Positions 47,579 to 56,134 of a stretch of DNA of 64,000 nt are shown here, piece after piece. Where the stretch lies: assembly GCF_020731355.1 (NCBI RefSeq), contig NZ_JAJFZK010000010.1:104999-168998 (forward strand). Reading direction: 5' to 3'. The position numbers and the translations under genes were made by a program. This DNA is from Bacillus sp. REN16. Its GTDB lineage: Bacteria; Bacillota; Bacilli; Bacillales; Bacillaceae_L. The notes below the pieces were generated by a model. It was given only the letters and a program-made list of their open reading frames with translations. It had not been told where the DNA came from and searched no databases. How positions within the stretch are numbered: position 1 is the stretch's first letter; each line of letters begins with the position of its first letter.

Positions 47579-50347
47579 ATGAAGAAACGCTTTGTCGTTG
47601 TAGACTTAGAAACTACCGGGAACTCTCCAAAAAAGGGCGATAAAATTATACAGTTTGCAGCAGTTGTGATTGAAGATGGGGAAATCATAGAAAGATTTGC
47701 AACCTTTGTTAACCCAAAACAAGACATTCCTGTGTTTATCGAGCAATTTACTGGAATTTCAAATGAGGTTGTCGCAAATGCACCTGATTTTTCAATCGTT
47801 GCACCTGAAATTATTTCAAGTTTTAAGGATTCTTATTTTGTAGCACATAATGTACCCTTTGATTATTCGTTTTTACAGGAAGAATTAGCACAATGTGGAT
47901 TTGAAAATTTTCATTGTCCGACTATTGATACTGTTGAATTATCAAGAGTTATGCTTCCTTTAGCAGATAGCTATAAGCTTGGACAGCTTGCTGAAACTCT
48001 TTCATTAACCCATGAAAATCCACATCAAGCCGATAGTGATGCTGAAGTAACAGCTGAGATTCTTTTGAAAATTTTACTTAAAATCGAACAATTGCCACTT
48101 GTAACGGTTCAAAAGCTATATTCCCTGTCCACCTCTTTCAAAAGTGATATTCGTGAAATTTTAAGTGAGTTTCTTGATGAGAAATCAACTCATGTGGATA
48201 AAGAAACAAGATTTGATATATATCGTGGACTTGCACTTCACAAAAAAACCAAGAAAAAAGAGAAACGTAAACAAAAAAGTAATACATATACAGAAACTTT
48301 CCACTCAGTGTTACACGATTTTTCATTTCGGCAAGGCCAGCGCGAAATGGTACAGACAATACACCATGCAATGGAAACAAACCAACATGCAATGATTGAA
48401 GCGGGTACGGGAATAGGAAAATCAATCGCCTATTTGCTGCCTGCGATTTATATCTCCAAAATGAGGGGAAGGTGCATGATTAGTACCAATACTTTGCAGC
48501 TTCAACATCAGCTATTAGAAAAAGATATAGCAAAAATACGAGAGATTCTTTCATTTGATTTTGAAGTTGCACTTTTAAAAGGAAGAGGGAATTATCTCTC
48601 TCTAAGGAAGTTTGAACAAATTCTTTACGAGAACACAGATAATTACGATGAAATTTTAACTAAGGCCCAAATCTTAGTTTGGTTAACAGAAACAGCAACC
48701 GGTGATATTGACGAAATAAATTTACCATCGGGTGGCAAGCTTTTATGGGAGCGAGTGAAAAGTACAATTGAAAATCCCGGATTTGAAGACTCAATCTGGG
48801 CATCAAGAAGTTTTTATCAAAAAGCACGGAAAGCGGCCGAAAAAGCAGATATCGTGATTACAAATCATGCTTTACTTTTACAGGATATAGAGAATCACTT
48901 TGAAATACTTCCATCGTACGATTTCTTAATCCTGGATGAGGCTCATCGTTTTGAGGCTTTAGCTAAGCGACAAATTGGCTTCCATATTCATTATTTATCG
49001 ATTCATTCAGTACTTATGAGAATTGGGCTCCTTGACACAAATGACTTGCTTGCGAAATCATCAAAACTAATGGAACGGAATGGCTTTGAAACCGATTCTT
49101 TTATGCATGTAAATCAAATCATAAAAGAAATTAGAGCATCAGTTAACGATTTCTTTCGGATGATAAGAAGTCATGTGTTAATGAAACAGCGGGAAGAAAA
49201 CGAAAAAAATCGGATTCAATATATTCTCGATTCCGTTCATGAATCGGGAGCACAATGGCAGGAAGCGAATGAACAACTCACAAAGCTAAGTATTTATAAA
49301 AAGGAGCTTATCAATCAGGTTCAATATCAGAGACAGCTTGTGATTCAAAATAAGAACTTGTTAACCCAATTACAGCTCGGTTTATTTAATGATTATATAT
49401 TGAGTATCGAATTATTAGTTGAAAAGTGTTCAATTATTGAAAGTATTGTTGCAGCAAATGAGAACCAAATGACTTGGATTGAAATCGACCCAAGAGGACC
49501 TGTCAACTCAGCAACACTCCATGCAGAGCCTACAGAAGTTTCAGCCTTTTTAGCCGATCAATTTTTTACTTTTAAGAAAAGTGTAATTATGACTTCCGCA
49601 ACATTAACGGTTGATGGTTCGTTTTCATATATGATTGAGAAACTTGGTTTGGATGATTTCCAGCCAATCACATTATCGATTCCATCCCCTTTTGATTTTG
49701 AGCGTCAGGCGGCCTTGATGGTACCAACCGATTTACCGCTTGTAAATTCCGTTTCACAGGATGAATTTGTGGATTCAATCTCTAATCATATTGTTGAAAT
49801 AGCTAATAAAACAAATGGACGCATGCTAATTTTATTTACGTCATACGAAATGCTGCAAAAAACCTATATGAATTTAAAAAATCGCTTGCAACTCGAACAA
49901 TTTGTGTTAATTGCGCAGAGTATAACGGGTGGCAGTCGCGCAAAATTAACGAAAAATTTTCAGGCATTTGATAAGGCAATTCTGCTTGGAACGAGCAGTT
50001 TTTGGGAAGGTGTAGATATTCCAGGTGAGGATTTAACTGCACTTATAATCGTTAGACTTCCCTTCGCTCCACCAAATGACCCTATTTTCACTGTCAGGGC
50101 TAAGGAGATAGAAGGAAAGGGAGGAGACGCTTTTAAAGATCTCTCATTACCGGAAGCAATCATTCGTTTTAAACAAGGGATTGGAAGGCTGATTCGTTCC
50201 GAACAAGATAAAGGAGTTATCTTTGTATTTGATCGGAGAATTATAACAACAAGGTATGGGAAACAATTTTTAACCTCTGTTCCGAAGATGCAATTTTTTC
50301 ACAAACCACTTGCTGAGTTATTAGGTCATGTTGAGGATTGGCTATAA
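47579..50347 (+). CDS. dinG: DinG family protein: exonuclease domain plus superfamily 2 helicase
   Basis: A 922-residue protein. The first about 165 residues are a DEDD 3'-5' exonuclease related to DNA polymerase III epsilon (VVDLETTGNSP, HNVPFDYSFL, HQADSDAEVTAEIL). The rest is helicase-like with Walker A EAGTGIGKS (about 276-284), DEAH, SATL and QGIGRLIRSEQDKG. The four cysteines of the E. coli DinG iron-sulfur cluster are not evident, as in other Gram-positive members, where nuclease rather than helicase activity has been reported. AGGAGGTGG ribosome site. Confidence 0.94.
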   Translation: MKKRFVVVDLETTGNSPKKGDKIIQFAAVVIEDGEIIERFATFVNPKQDIPVFIEQFTGISNEVVANAPDFSIVAPEIISSFKDSYFVAHNVPFDYSFLQEELAQCGFENFHCPTIDTVELSRVMLPLADSYKLGQLAETLSLTHENPHQADSDAEVTAEILLKILLKIEQLPLVTVQKLYSLSTSFKSDIREILSEFLDEKSTHVDKETRFDIYRGLALHKKTKKKEKRKQKSNTYTETFHSVLHDFSFRQGQREMVQTIHHAMETNQHAMIEAGTGIGKSIAYLLPAIYISKMRGRCMISTNTLQLQHQLLEKDIAKIREILSFDFEVALLKGRGNYLSLRKFEQILYENTDNYDEILTKAQILVWLTETATGDIDEINLPSGGKLLWERVKSTIENPGFEDSIWASRSFYQKARKAAEKADIVITNHALLLQDIENHFEILPSYDFLILDEAHRFEALAKRQIGFHIHYLSIHSVLMRIGLLDTNDLLAKSSKLMERNGFETDSFMHVNQIIKEIRASVNDFFRMIRSHVLMKQREENEKNRIQYILDSVHESGAQWQEANEQLTKLSIYKKELINQVQYQRQLVIQNKNLLTQLQLGLFNDYILSIELLVEKCSIIESIVAANENQMTWIEIDPRGPVNSATLHAEPTEVSAFLADQFFTFKKSVIMTSATLTVDGSFSYMIEKLGLDDFQPITLSIPSPFDFERQAALMVPTDLPLVNSVSQDEFVDSISNHIVEIANKTNGRMLILFTSYEMLQKTYMNLKNRLQLEQFVLIAQSITGGSRAKLTKNFQAFDKAILLGTSSFWEGVDIPGEDLTALIIVRLPFAPPNDPIFTVRAKEIEGKGGDAFKDLSLPEAIIRFKQGIGRLIRSEQDKGVIFVFDRRIITTRYGKQFLTSVPKMQFFHKPLAELLGHVEDWL

Positions 50348-50377
50348 TATTTTAAAATAAATAAAGTAAAAAAAGAC

Positions 50378-50477
50378 CTGTCAAATGACAGGTTAAGGCG
50401 TGGGATTAGGAGTTAATTTTTTAAAATTAATTACACTGAAAAAACTGTATTGTGAATGGTAATACACCTGTTATAAT
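50378..50477 (+). promoter_or_regulatory. Hairpin after dinG and promoter of ypmA-ypmB
   Basis: ACCTGTCA and TGACAGGT form a short-loop hairpin just after dinG but lack a T run. TTGTGA (50450-50455) and TATAAT (50472-50477), spaced 16, form a promoter for the ypmA transcript. The leader of about 115 bases holds a TACTATT/AATAGTA inverted repeat. Confidence 0.6.
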
Positions 50478-50598
50478 GATGTAAGGCAATAAAGTAAAAG
50501 ACAACTTCAACTGTATGTTGTAGTACTATTATTGTTGCCGTATGCGAGAAATCGTATGAATAGTAAAATTTGTGATGAATTGAAGGGAGAGCTATCGC

Positions 50599-50769
50599 TT
50601 GGAAAGTAAGATAGAAGTTCTATCGACTGTTAAAATTCAAAATACTCCTGATTTATATAAAATTGTTGATTTATTAAATCGTACATTAAAGCATGAAGAC
50701 CTCATGTTTGGTCTTGCACTTGATCGGGATGATCAAAAAAAGTGCGTTTTTACAATATATCGTACGTAA
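50599..50769 (+). CDS. ypmA: Small protein YpmA (DUF4264)
   Basis: A 56-residue protein read from TTG at 50599 (MESKIEVLSTVKIQ...), ending VFTIYRT, which matches YpmA in length and sequence pattern. GAAGGGAGAG lies nine bases upstream. Function unknown. It is followed after 15 bases by ypmB, the usual order before aspB. Confidence 0.85.
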   Translation: MESKIEVLSTVKIQNTPDLYKIVDLLNRTLKHEDLMFGLALDRDDQKKCVFTIYRT

Positions 50770-50784
50770 AGTAGTGAATAATAG

Positions 50785-51258
50785 ATGAAAAAATGGATAA
50801 TTGGGATACTCGCACTCCTCCTCATTTTTATTATTTGGAGAGGAATTAATATTTATCAATCAGCTTTAGAACCACTGAACAATGCTGAAGCAAAAGGAAA
50901 CAAAATTGCACTTGAAAAGACACCGATTGAAACAATTGAAGATAGTTATACATATTTTGGAACAAAAGCATATCAAGTTGTCATCGGTAAAAATAATGAA
51001 GATGAAAAATTGATTGCTTGGATTCCCCAAAAAAAAGGGGAAATAGTGACACGCTTTGAAAGCGATGGAATTACAGAAAAAGAAGCGGTTGCTATTATAA
51101 AAAGGGAGCGGGATCCACAAGAAATACGTTCCGTGAAACTAGGGGTCGAAGATAATATCCCAATATGGGAAATTATTTATATTGGTAGTGATAATCGATT
51201 GACCTACCACAAATTGTATTTTGAAACCGGAAAATATCGAAATTCAATCAAACCATAA
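50785..51258 (+). CDS. ypmB: Membrane-anchored protein YpmB
   Basis: A 157-residue protein with one N-terminal membrane helix (about 4-20) and an outer domain with two PepSY-like units (for example YTYFGTKAYQVVIGKN and ITEKEAVAIIKRE). Function unknown. Its ribosome site is weak, so it may rely on translation of ypmA. aspB begins 17 bases after its stop. Confidence 0.85.
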   Translation: MKKWIIGILALLLIFIIWRGINIYQSALEPLNNAEAKGNKIALEKTPIETIEDSYTYFGTKAYQVVIGKNNEDEKLIAWIPQKKGEIVTRFESDGITEKEAVAIIKRERDPQEIRSVKLGVEDNIPIWEIIYIGSDNRLTYHKLYFETGKYRNSIKP

Positions 51259-51275
51259 TACGTGGAGGGAATACC

Positions 51276-52457
51276 ATGAAATTAGCCAACAGAGTAGCAG
51301 CATTAACACCTTCATCAACACTAGCAATTACTGCTAAAGCAAAAGAATTAAAAGCGGCAGGTCATGATGTAATTGGACTTGGTGCAGGTGAACCTGATTT
51401 TAATACACCAGATTATATAATTGAGGCAGCCGTAAAAGCAATGAGGGAAGGACATACTAAATATACACCTTCAGCTGGATTACCTGCGTTAAAACAAGCG
51501 ATTTGTAAAAAGCTATTAGATGATCAACAATTAGAGTATAAACCAAATGAAGTTATTGTTGGTTCTGGTGCAAAGTTTGTCTTATATGCCTTATTCCAAG
51601 TTCTTCTAAATAAAGATGATGAAGTTATTATTCCAACACCTTATTGGGTGAGCTATCCGGAACAAGTGAAGCTTGCGGAAGGTGTACCAGTGTACGTGGA
51701 AGGTAAAGAAGAGAATAATTTTAAAATAACTGTTGACCAGCTTGAAGCGGCAATCACAGATAAAACGGTTGCTCTAATCTTAAATTCTCCAAGTAATCCA
51801 ACTGGTATGCTATATTCAAAAGAAGAACTCCAAGCAATTGGAGAGCTATGTGTGAAGCACAATATCTGGATCGTTTCGGATGAAATTTATGAAAAGCTCG
51901 TGTATTTTGGAGCAACACATACATCAATAGCACAGGTAGGTGAAGAAGTAAAAGCTCGAACAATCATCATTAACGGCCATTCAAAATCCCATTCTATGAC
52001 AGGTTGGAGAATCGGTTATGCTGCTGGTTCACAAGAAATTATCAAAAGCATGACAGATCTTTCTAGTCATAGTATTTCAAATCCTACCTCCGTTGCACAG
52101 TATGCAGCCTTAGCTGCTTATGAAGGAGATCAAGGGCCTGTTGAGACGATGAGACAGGCATTTGAACAGCGCTTAGAAGTGATTTATGATAAATTGATTG
52201 CAATTCCTGGTATGTCTTGTATTAAGCCGCAGGGTGCATTCTATCTTTTCCCGAACGCTAAAAAGAGTGCGGAACTGTCAGGATATAATAATGTCGATGA
52301 TTTTGCAAAAGCATTATTAGAGGAAGCACTTGTTGCAGTCGTTCCAGGCTCAGGCTTTGGCGCACCGGAAAATTTGCGCTTATCGTATGCAACATCATTA
52401 GATCTATTAGAAGAAGCGATCACAAGAATTCGTAAATTTGTAGAAGAAAAAATGTAA
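51276..52457 (+). CDS. aspB: Aspartate aminotransferase
   Basis: PLP enzyme exchanging amino groups between aspartate and 2-oxoglutarate; supplies aspartate for the neighbouring asnS and for DAP synthesis. Type Ib aminotransferase with GAGEPDFNTPDYI, NSPSNPTG and the PLP-lysine block GHSKSHSMTGWRIGY; 393 residues. GTGGAGGG ribosome site. Confidence 0.96.
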   Translation: MKLANRVAALTPSSTLAITAKAKELKAAGHDVIGLGAGEPDFNTPDYIIEAAVKAMREGHTKYTPSAGLPALKQAICKKLLDDQQLEYKPNEVIVGSGAKFVLYALFQVLLNKDDEVIIPTPYWVSYPEQVKLAEGVPVYVEGKEENNFKITVDQLEAAITDKTVALILNSPSNPTGMLYSKEELQAIGELCVKHNIWIVSDEIYEKLVYFGATHTSIAQVGEEVKARTIIINGHSKSHSMTGWRIGYAAGSQEIIKSMTDLSSHSISNPTSVAQYAALAAYEGDQGPVETMRQAFEQRLEVIYDKLIAIPGMSCIKPQGAFYLFPNAKKSAELSGYNNVDDFAKALLEEALVAVVPGSGFGAPENLRLSYATSLDLLEEAITRIRKFVEEKM

Positions 52458-52470
52458 TAATCATGATTAT

Positions 52471-52513
52471 GGGGACGATTCGTTTTGGTCAAAAAGCAAA
52501 ATGAGCCGTCCCC
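52471..52513 (+). repeat. GGGGACG hairpin (REP-like) after aspB
   Basis: GGGGACGATTCGTTTTG (52471-52487) pairs with CAAAATGAGCCGTCCCC (52497-52513), using wobble pairs when read as RNA. Hairpins starting GGGGACGGTTC are a common dispersed repeat in Bacillus-type genomes. It may end the aspB transcript although no T run follows. Confidence 0.7.
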
Positions 52514-52580
52514 GTGGTATGTCTTGCTTCAATATAACAAGAAATGTATAATGAAGTAGGATTTAATACATAAAGTAAAA

Positions 52581-52670
52581 GCCTCCGGCGGATGCCACGA
52601 TTTTTTAATGGAAATTTTTCGAGACAGGCTCGAATAAAATCGGGCGCAAATACGTCAAGGCGCATTTGAT
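52581..52670 (+). repeat. Dispersed element A, copy upstream of asnS
   Basis: Core from GCCTCCGGCGGATGCC to CATTTGATT. The central palindrome has a changed loop and one arm change (TTTTTCGAG...CTCGAATAAA), and the right hairpin has CGTC in place of CGCC, which still pairs as G-U in RNA. The preceding variable hairpin is not clear in this copy; the nearest is a weak CTTCA/TGAAG pair at 52527-52556. Confidence 0.88.
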
Positions 52671-52690
52671 TGATTTTTGGAGGGACAATT

Positions 52691-53983
52691 GTGAAAACAA
52701 CTATTGCAGAGGTAAATAAATTTGTCGGTGAAGAGGTGACAATCGGTGCTTGGCTAGCAAATAAACGCTCAAGCGGAAAGATTGCCTTTTTACAGCTTCG
52801 TGATGGGACAGGTTTTATCCAGGGTGTCGTTGTAAAAGCTGAGGTGGATGAAGATGTTTTCAAGCAAGCAAAATCAATTACACAAGAAACATCTCTATAT
52901 GTTACTGGTGTTGTAAGAGAAGATGAAAGATCTCCGTTTGGTTATGAACTTACGGTCACAAATATAGAAGTAATTCACGAGTCTGTGGATTATCCGATAA
53001 CACCAAAAGAACATGGTACAGAGTTCTTAATGGACCATCGCCATTTATGGCTGCGCTCAAAGAGACAACATGCTGTCATGAAGATCCGAAACGAAATCAT
53101 TCGTGCAACCTACGAATTTTTCAATGACCATGGCTTTGTAAAGGTTGATCCACCAATCTTAACAGGAAGTGCGCCTGAAGGTACAACTGAGCTTTTTGCT
53201 ACAAAATATTTTGATGAAGATGCATACCTGTCCCAAAGTGGCCAGTTATACATGGAAGCTGCAGCTATGGCTTTAGGAAAAGTGTTTTCCTTTGGTCCAA
53301 CTTTCCGTGCAGAAAAATCGAAAACTAGACGTCATTTAATTGAATTCTGGATGATTGAGCCGGAGATGGCTTTTACTGAGCATGAAGAAAGTCTTAAAGT
53401 ACAAGAGGAATATGTTTCCCATATTGTACAATCTGTTTTGAAAAATTGCCAACTTGAATTAAATACCTTAGGACGAGATGTATCTAAGCTTGAAACTATT
53501 AAAGCACCATTCCCACGCATTTCTTATGATGATGCTATTACATTTTTACATGAAAAAGGCTTTGATGATATTCAGTGGGGCGATGATTTTGGTGCACCAC
53601 ATGAAACTGCCATTGCTGAAAGCTATGATAAACCAGTATTCATTACAAATTATCCGAAAGATATCAAGCCGTTCTACATGCAGCCGGCGCCAGATCGTGA
53701 TGATGTGGTTCTCTGTGCGGATCTAATTGCTCCGGAAGGCTATGGTGAGATCATTGGCGGTTCTGAAAGAATTCATGATTATGAGCTTTTAAAACAACAG
53801 CTTGAAAAACATGGTTTAACAAGCGATGCTTATCAATGGTATTTGGAACTGCGTCAATACGGTTCTGTTCCACATTCGGGCTTCGGATTAGGGCTGGAAA
53901 GAACAGTAGCATGGATTAGTGGGGTTGAACACGTACGTGAAACAATTCCATTCCCGCGTCTACTAAACCGTCTATACCCATAA
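52691..53983 (+). CDS. asnS: Asparaginyl-tRNA synthetase
   Basis: Charges tRNA-Asn. An N-terminal OB fold for the anticodon (about 1-110) and a class II catalytic domain with motif 2 ([21 protein letters not shown]) and motif 3 ([12 protein letters not shown]); 430 residues. The start is GTG at 52691 with GGAGGGA at 52679-52685; the frame runs open to 52670 but that is repeat sequence. It stands downstream of aspB as in B. subtilis. Confidence 0.97.
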   Translation: MKTTIAEVNKFVGEEVTIGAWLANKRSSGKIAFLQLRDGTGFIQGVVVKAEVDEDVFKQAKSITQETSLYVTGVVREDERSPFGYELTVTNIEVIHESVDYPITPKEHGTEFLMDHRHLWLRSKRQHAVMKIRNEIIRATYEFFNDHGFVKVDPPILTGSAPEGTTELFATKYFDEDAYLSQSGQLYMEAAAMALGKVFSFGPTFRAEKSKTRRHLIEFWMIEPEMAFTEHEESLKVQEEYVSHIVQSVLKNCQLELNTLGRDVSKLETIKAPFPRISYDDAITFLHEKGFDDIQWGDDFGAPHETAIAESYDKPVFITNYPKDIKPFYMQPAPDRDDVVLCADLIAPEGYGEIIGGSERIHDYELLKQQLEKHGLTSDAYQWYLELRQYGSVPHSGFGLGLERTVAWISGVEHVRETIPFPRLLNRLYP

Positions 53984-54104
53984 GAAAAGCGCAAGGACCT
54001 GGTTATCGGCGACAAGCATAAGACGAGCGCTGACAGAAGGTGCATTTAACCTTCCGAAGCGATTGGCTTATGACCTAGAGCCGATGGTGCTTGGAGCTAG
54101 ACAT
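53984..54104 (-). repeat. Dispersed repeat family B, inverted copy
   Basis: The reverse complement begins TGTCTAGCTCCAAGCACC and ends CCTTGCGCTTTTCTT. It starts at the base after the asnS stop codon. Several differences from the other copies lie in the outer arms (GCACCATCGG against CCGATAACCAGG), so pairing of this copy is weaker. Confidence 0.85.
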
Positions 54105-54118
54105 AAACAACGTTAGGG

Positions 54119-54149
54119 GACCTTCCTTAAGGAAGGTCTCTTTCGTTTT
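54119..54149 (+). terminator. Intrinsic terminator after asnS
   Basis: GACCTTCC (54119-54126) pairs with GGAAGGTC (54131-54138) over TTAA, then TCTTTCGTTTT. Confidence 0.88.
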
Positions 54150-54233
54150 AAGGATAATGGCAAACCAAATATTTCTTTCTTAACCCTATTTTTAGGTCTC
54201 ATGTTATACTAGGTTATGAAGAGGTGTTTATAC

Positions 54234-54944
54234 ATGAAATTGGATAAATTAGTTGATTTATTCGAACAAGGCAGTATTTCAATACCGAAAATGTTAATGT
54301 CTTCGTATCGACATCTACAGTTAAATGAAGAGGAAATGATGGTCCTATTCCATATTTTAACCTTTATGGATAGTGGAAACTTTTTCCCCACACCAATTGA
54401 AATCTCAAATCGGATGACAATCTCAGAAGAAAAATGCATGGAAAACCTGCGTCAGCTTATTCAACGCGGATATTTAGAAATAAATGAAGGAAACGATGAA
54501 AATCGCCTTATCTCTGAAAAATACTCAATACGACCTTTATGGGAGAAAATGCTTCAGTATCTTGTTCAACAAAACAGGTCTGAAGAAAAAGAACTCGAAA
54601 AACAGCAAGAAAAGGACTTATATAGTATTTTTGAACAAGAATTTGGACGGCCACTCTCACCTTTTGAATGTGAATCATTGGCAATGTGGCTTGATCAGGA
54701 CCACCATGATCAATCTATCATTCAGGCAGCTTTACGAGAAGCTGTTATGTCAGGAAAGCTTAATTTTCGGTATATTGATCGAATCCTATTTGAATGGAAA
54801 AAGAATGGTATACGGACGATTGCCCAAGCCCAAAATCATTCACAAAAGTTTCGTCAATATCAACAAAAGCATAAACCAACTGAGCAAGCTCAGCAAGGAA
54901 ATTATAAACGCACAATCCCGTTTTATAATTGGTTAGAAAGTTAA
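54234..54944 (+). CDS. dnaD: DNA replication initiation protein DnaD
   Basis: Acts with DnaB and DnaI to load the helicase at the origin and at stalled forks. An N-terminal winged-helix domain (about 1-100) and the C-terminal DnaD domain with the FNYWLES-like end (YNWLES) and FRYIDRILFEWKKNG motif (YxxxIxxxW) are present; 236 residues. The start is ATG at 54234 following GAGGTG; an ATG at 54216 in frame has no site. Its TAA touches the left arm of element A. Confidence 0.95.
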   Translation: MKLDKLVDLFEQGSISIPKMLMSSYRHLQLNEEEMMVLFHILTFMDSGNFFPTPIEISNRMTISEEKCMENLRQLIQRGYLEINEGNDENRLISEKYSIRPLWEKMLQYLVQQNRSEEKELEKQQEKDLYSIFEQEFGRPLSPFECESLAMWLDQDHHDQSIIQAALREAVMSGKLNFRYIDRILFEWKKNGIRTIAQAQNHSQKFRQYQQKHKPTEQAQQGNYKRTIPFYNWLES

Positions 54945-55077
54945 ACTTAATTCATCTGGGATTAGAACCAGATGAATTAAGTTATGCCTCCGGCGGATGC
55001 CACGATTTTTAAAAGGAAATTTTTCGAGCATGCTCGAAAAAAATCGGGCGCAAATACGCCAAGGCGCATTTGATTAA
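54944..55077 (+). repeat. Dispersed element A, copy between dnaD and nth
   Basis: A perfect 16-base hairpin (54944-54959 with 54968-54983, eight-base loop) begins at the last base of the dnaD stop, followed by the core at 54986-55077. The central palindrome TTTTTCGAGCATGCTCGAAAAA is perfect here. Confidence 0.92.
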
Positions 55078-55090
55078 GTAGGTGATAAAA

Positions 55091-55753
55091 ATGTTAAATA
55101 ACCAACAAATTCGATTTTGTCTAGACACAATGGGTGAGATGTTCCCGGATGCTCATTGTGAGCTTACACATAAAAATCCGTTTGAACTTGTGATTGCTGT
55201 TGCATTATCTGCCCAATGCACAGATGCATTGGTGAATAAAGTAACGGCATCTCTTTTTGAAAAATACAAAACTCCCGAGGATTATTTAGCCGTTTCACTT
55301 GAAGAGCTCCAAAATGATATTCGATCTATCGGTCTTTATCGAAACAAAGCAAAGAACATTCGCAATTTATGTCAAATGCTAATTGAAGACTATGGAGGCA
55401 TCCTTCCGCGAGATCGTGATGAATTAACTAAATTCCCTGGGGTCGGCAGAAAAACGGCCAATGTTGTTGTCTCTGTCGCATTTGGTATACCTGCAATTGC
55501 GGTTGATACTCATGTAGAAAGAGTTAGCAAAAGACTTGGATTTTGCAGATGGAAGGATTCGGTCCTTGAGGTCGAAAAGACATTGATGAAAAAGGTCCCT
55601 GAAGAAGAATGGTCTGCAACTCATCATCGGATGATCTTTTTTGGAAGGTATCATTGCAAAGCTCAAAATCCACAATGTGAAATATGTCCGCTTCTAGAGG
55701 TTTGCCGGGAAGGGAAAAAGCGTATGAAGGGGAAAGAAAAGGTTGGACAATGA
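55091..55753 (+). CDS. nth: Endonuclease III
   Basis: Base-excision repair glycosylase/lyase for oxidised pyrimidines. The helix-hairpin-helix FPGVGRKTANVVVSVAFG with the catalytic lysine, the VDTHV aspartate and the C-terminal [4Fe-4S] cluster motif C-x6-C-x2-C-x5-C (CKAQNPQCEICPLLEVC) are intact; 220 residues. The start is ATG at 55091 (AGGTGA before it). It overlaps ypoC by 11 bases. Confidence 0.96.
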   Translation: MLNNQQIRFCLDTMGEMFPDAHCELTHKNPFELVIAVALSAQCTDALVNKVTASLFEKYKTPEDYLAVSLEELQNDIRSIGLYRNKAKNIRNLCQMLIEDYGGILPRDRDELTKFPGVGRKTANVVVSVAFGIPAIAVDTHVERVSKRLGFCRWKDSVLEVEKTLMKKVPEEEWSATHHRMIFFGRYHCKAQNPQCEICPLLEVCREGKKRMKGKEKVGQ

Positions 55754-56114
55754 AAAAATTATTTCTGATATTAGGGAAAAATGGGATGCTCGTAAAAATT
55801 ATTTAGGGAGCCTTTTTCAAAACAGAGATAAAGCAGCGATTGTTGAGCCAATGGATGAAGCAATTGAAGAGTTCTTAACCTTTTTATTTTTAATAAATGA
55901 AAAGAGGATTCCTATTCCTGATCGAAAAATGCTGCAAGATAGCCTGCTTGACTTGGTTCATAAACCAATTAATCTTGATGAGCGCCTTTCGTTTGTGTTA
56001 AAAAAGCCAAATCAATATCACGCTTTCATTCAATTAAACGAACTTTATATCGAATTATTAAAACTCAATGCCAAATTGAAAATACGCGAGTATAAAAATA
56101 ACGCACAGTCATAA
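55743..56114 (+). CDS. ypoC: Uncharacterised protein YpoC
   Basis: A 123-residue soluble helical protein placed after nth and before the convergent ponA, the position of ypoC in Bacillus. No motif recognised. The start is TTG at 55743 inside the end of nth with AAAAGG upstream. The stop lies in the loop of the shared terminator. Confidence 0.78.
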   Translation: MDNEKIISDIREKWDARKNYLGSLFQNRDKAAIVEPMDEAIEEFLTFLFLINEKRIPIPDRKMLQDSLLDLVHKPINLDERLSFVLKKPNQYHAFIQLNELYIELLKLNAKLKIREYKNNAQS

Positions 56115-56131
56115 ACTGTGCGTTATTTTTG
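56100..56131. terminator. Bidirectional terminator between ypoC and ponA
   Basis: AACGCACAGT (56100-56109) pairs with ACTGTGCGTT (56115-56124). T-rich runs flank it on both strands, so it can stop both converging transcripts. Confidence 0.9.
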
Positions 56132-56134
56132 TTC

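Noticed and set aside
52670..52690. Upstream start for AsnS
   Set aside because: The frame begins in the repeat and the GGAGGGA site lies between it and the GTG at 52691.
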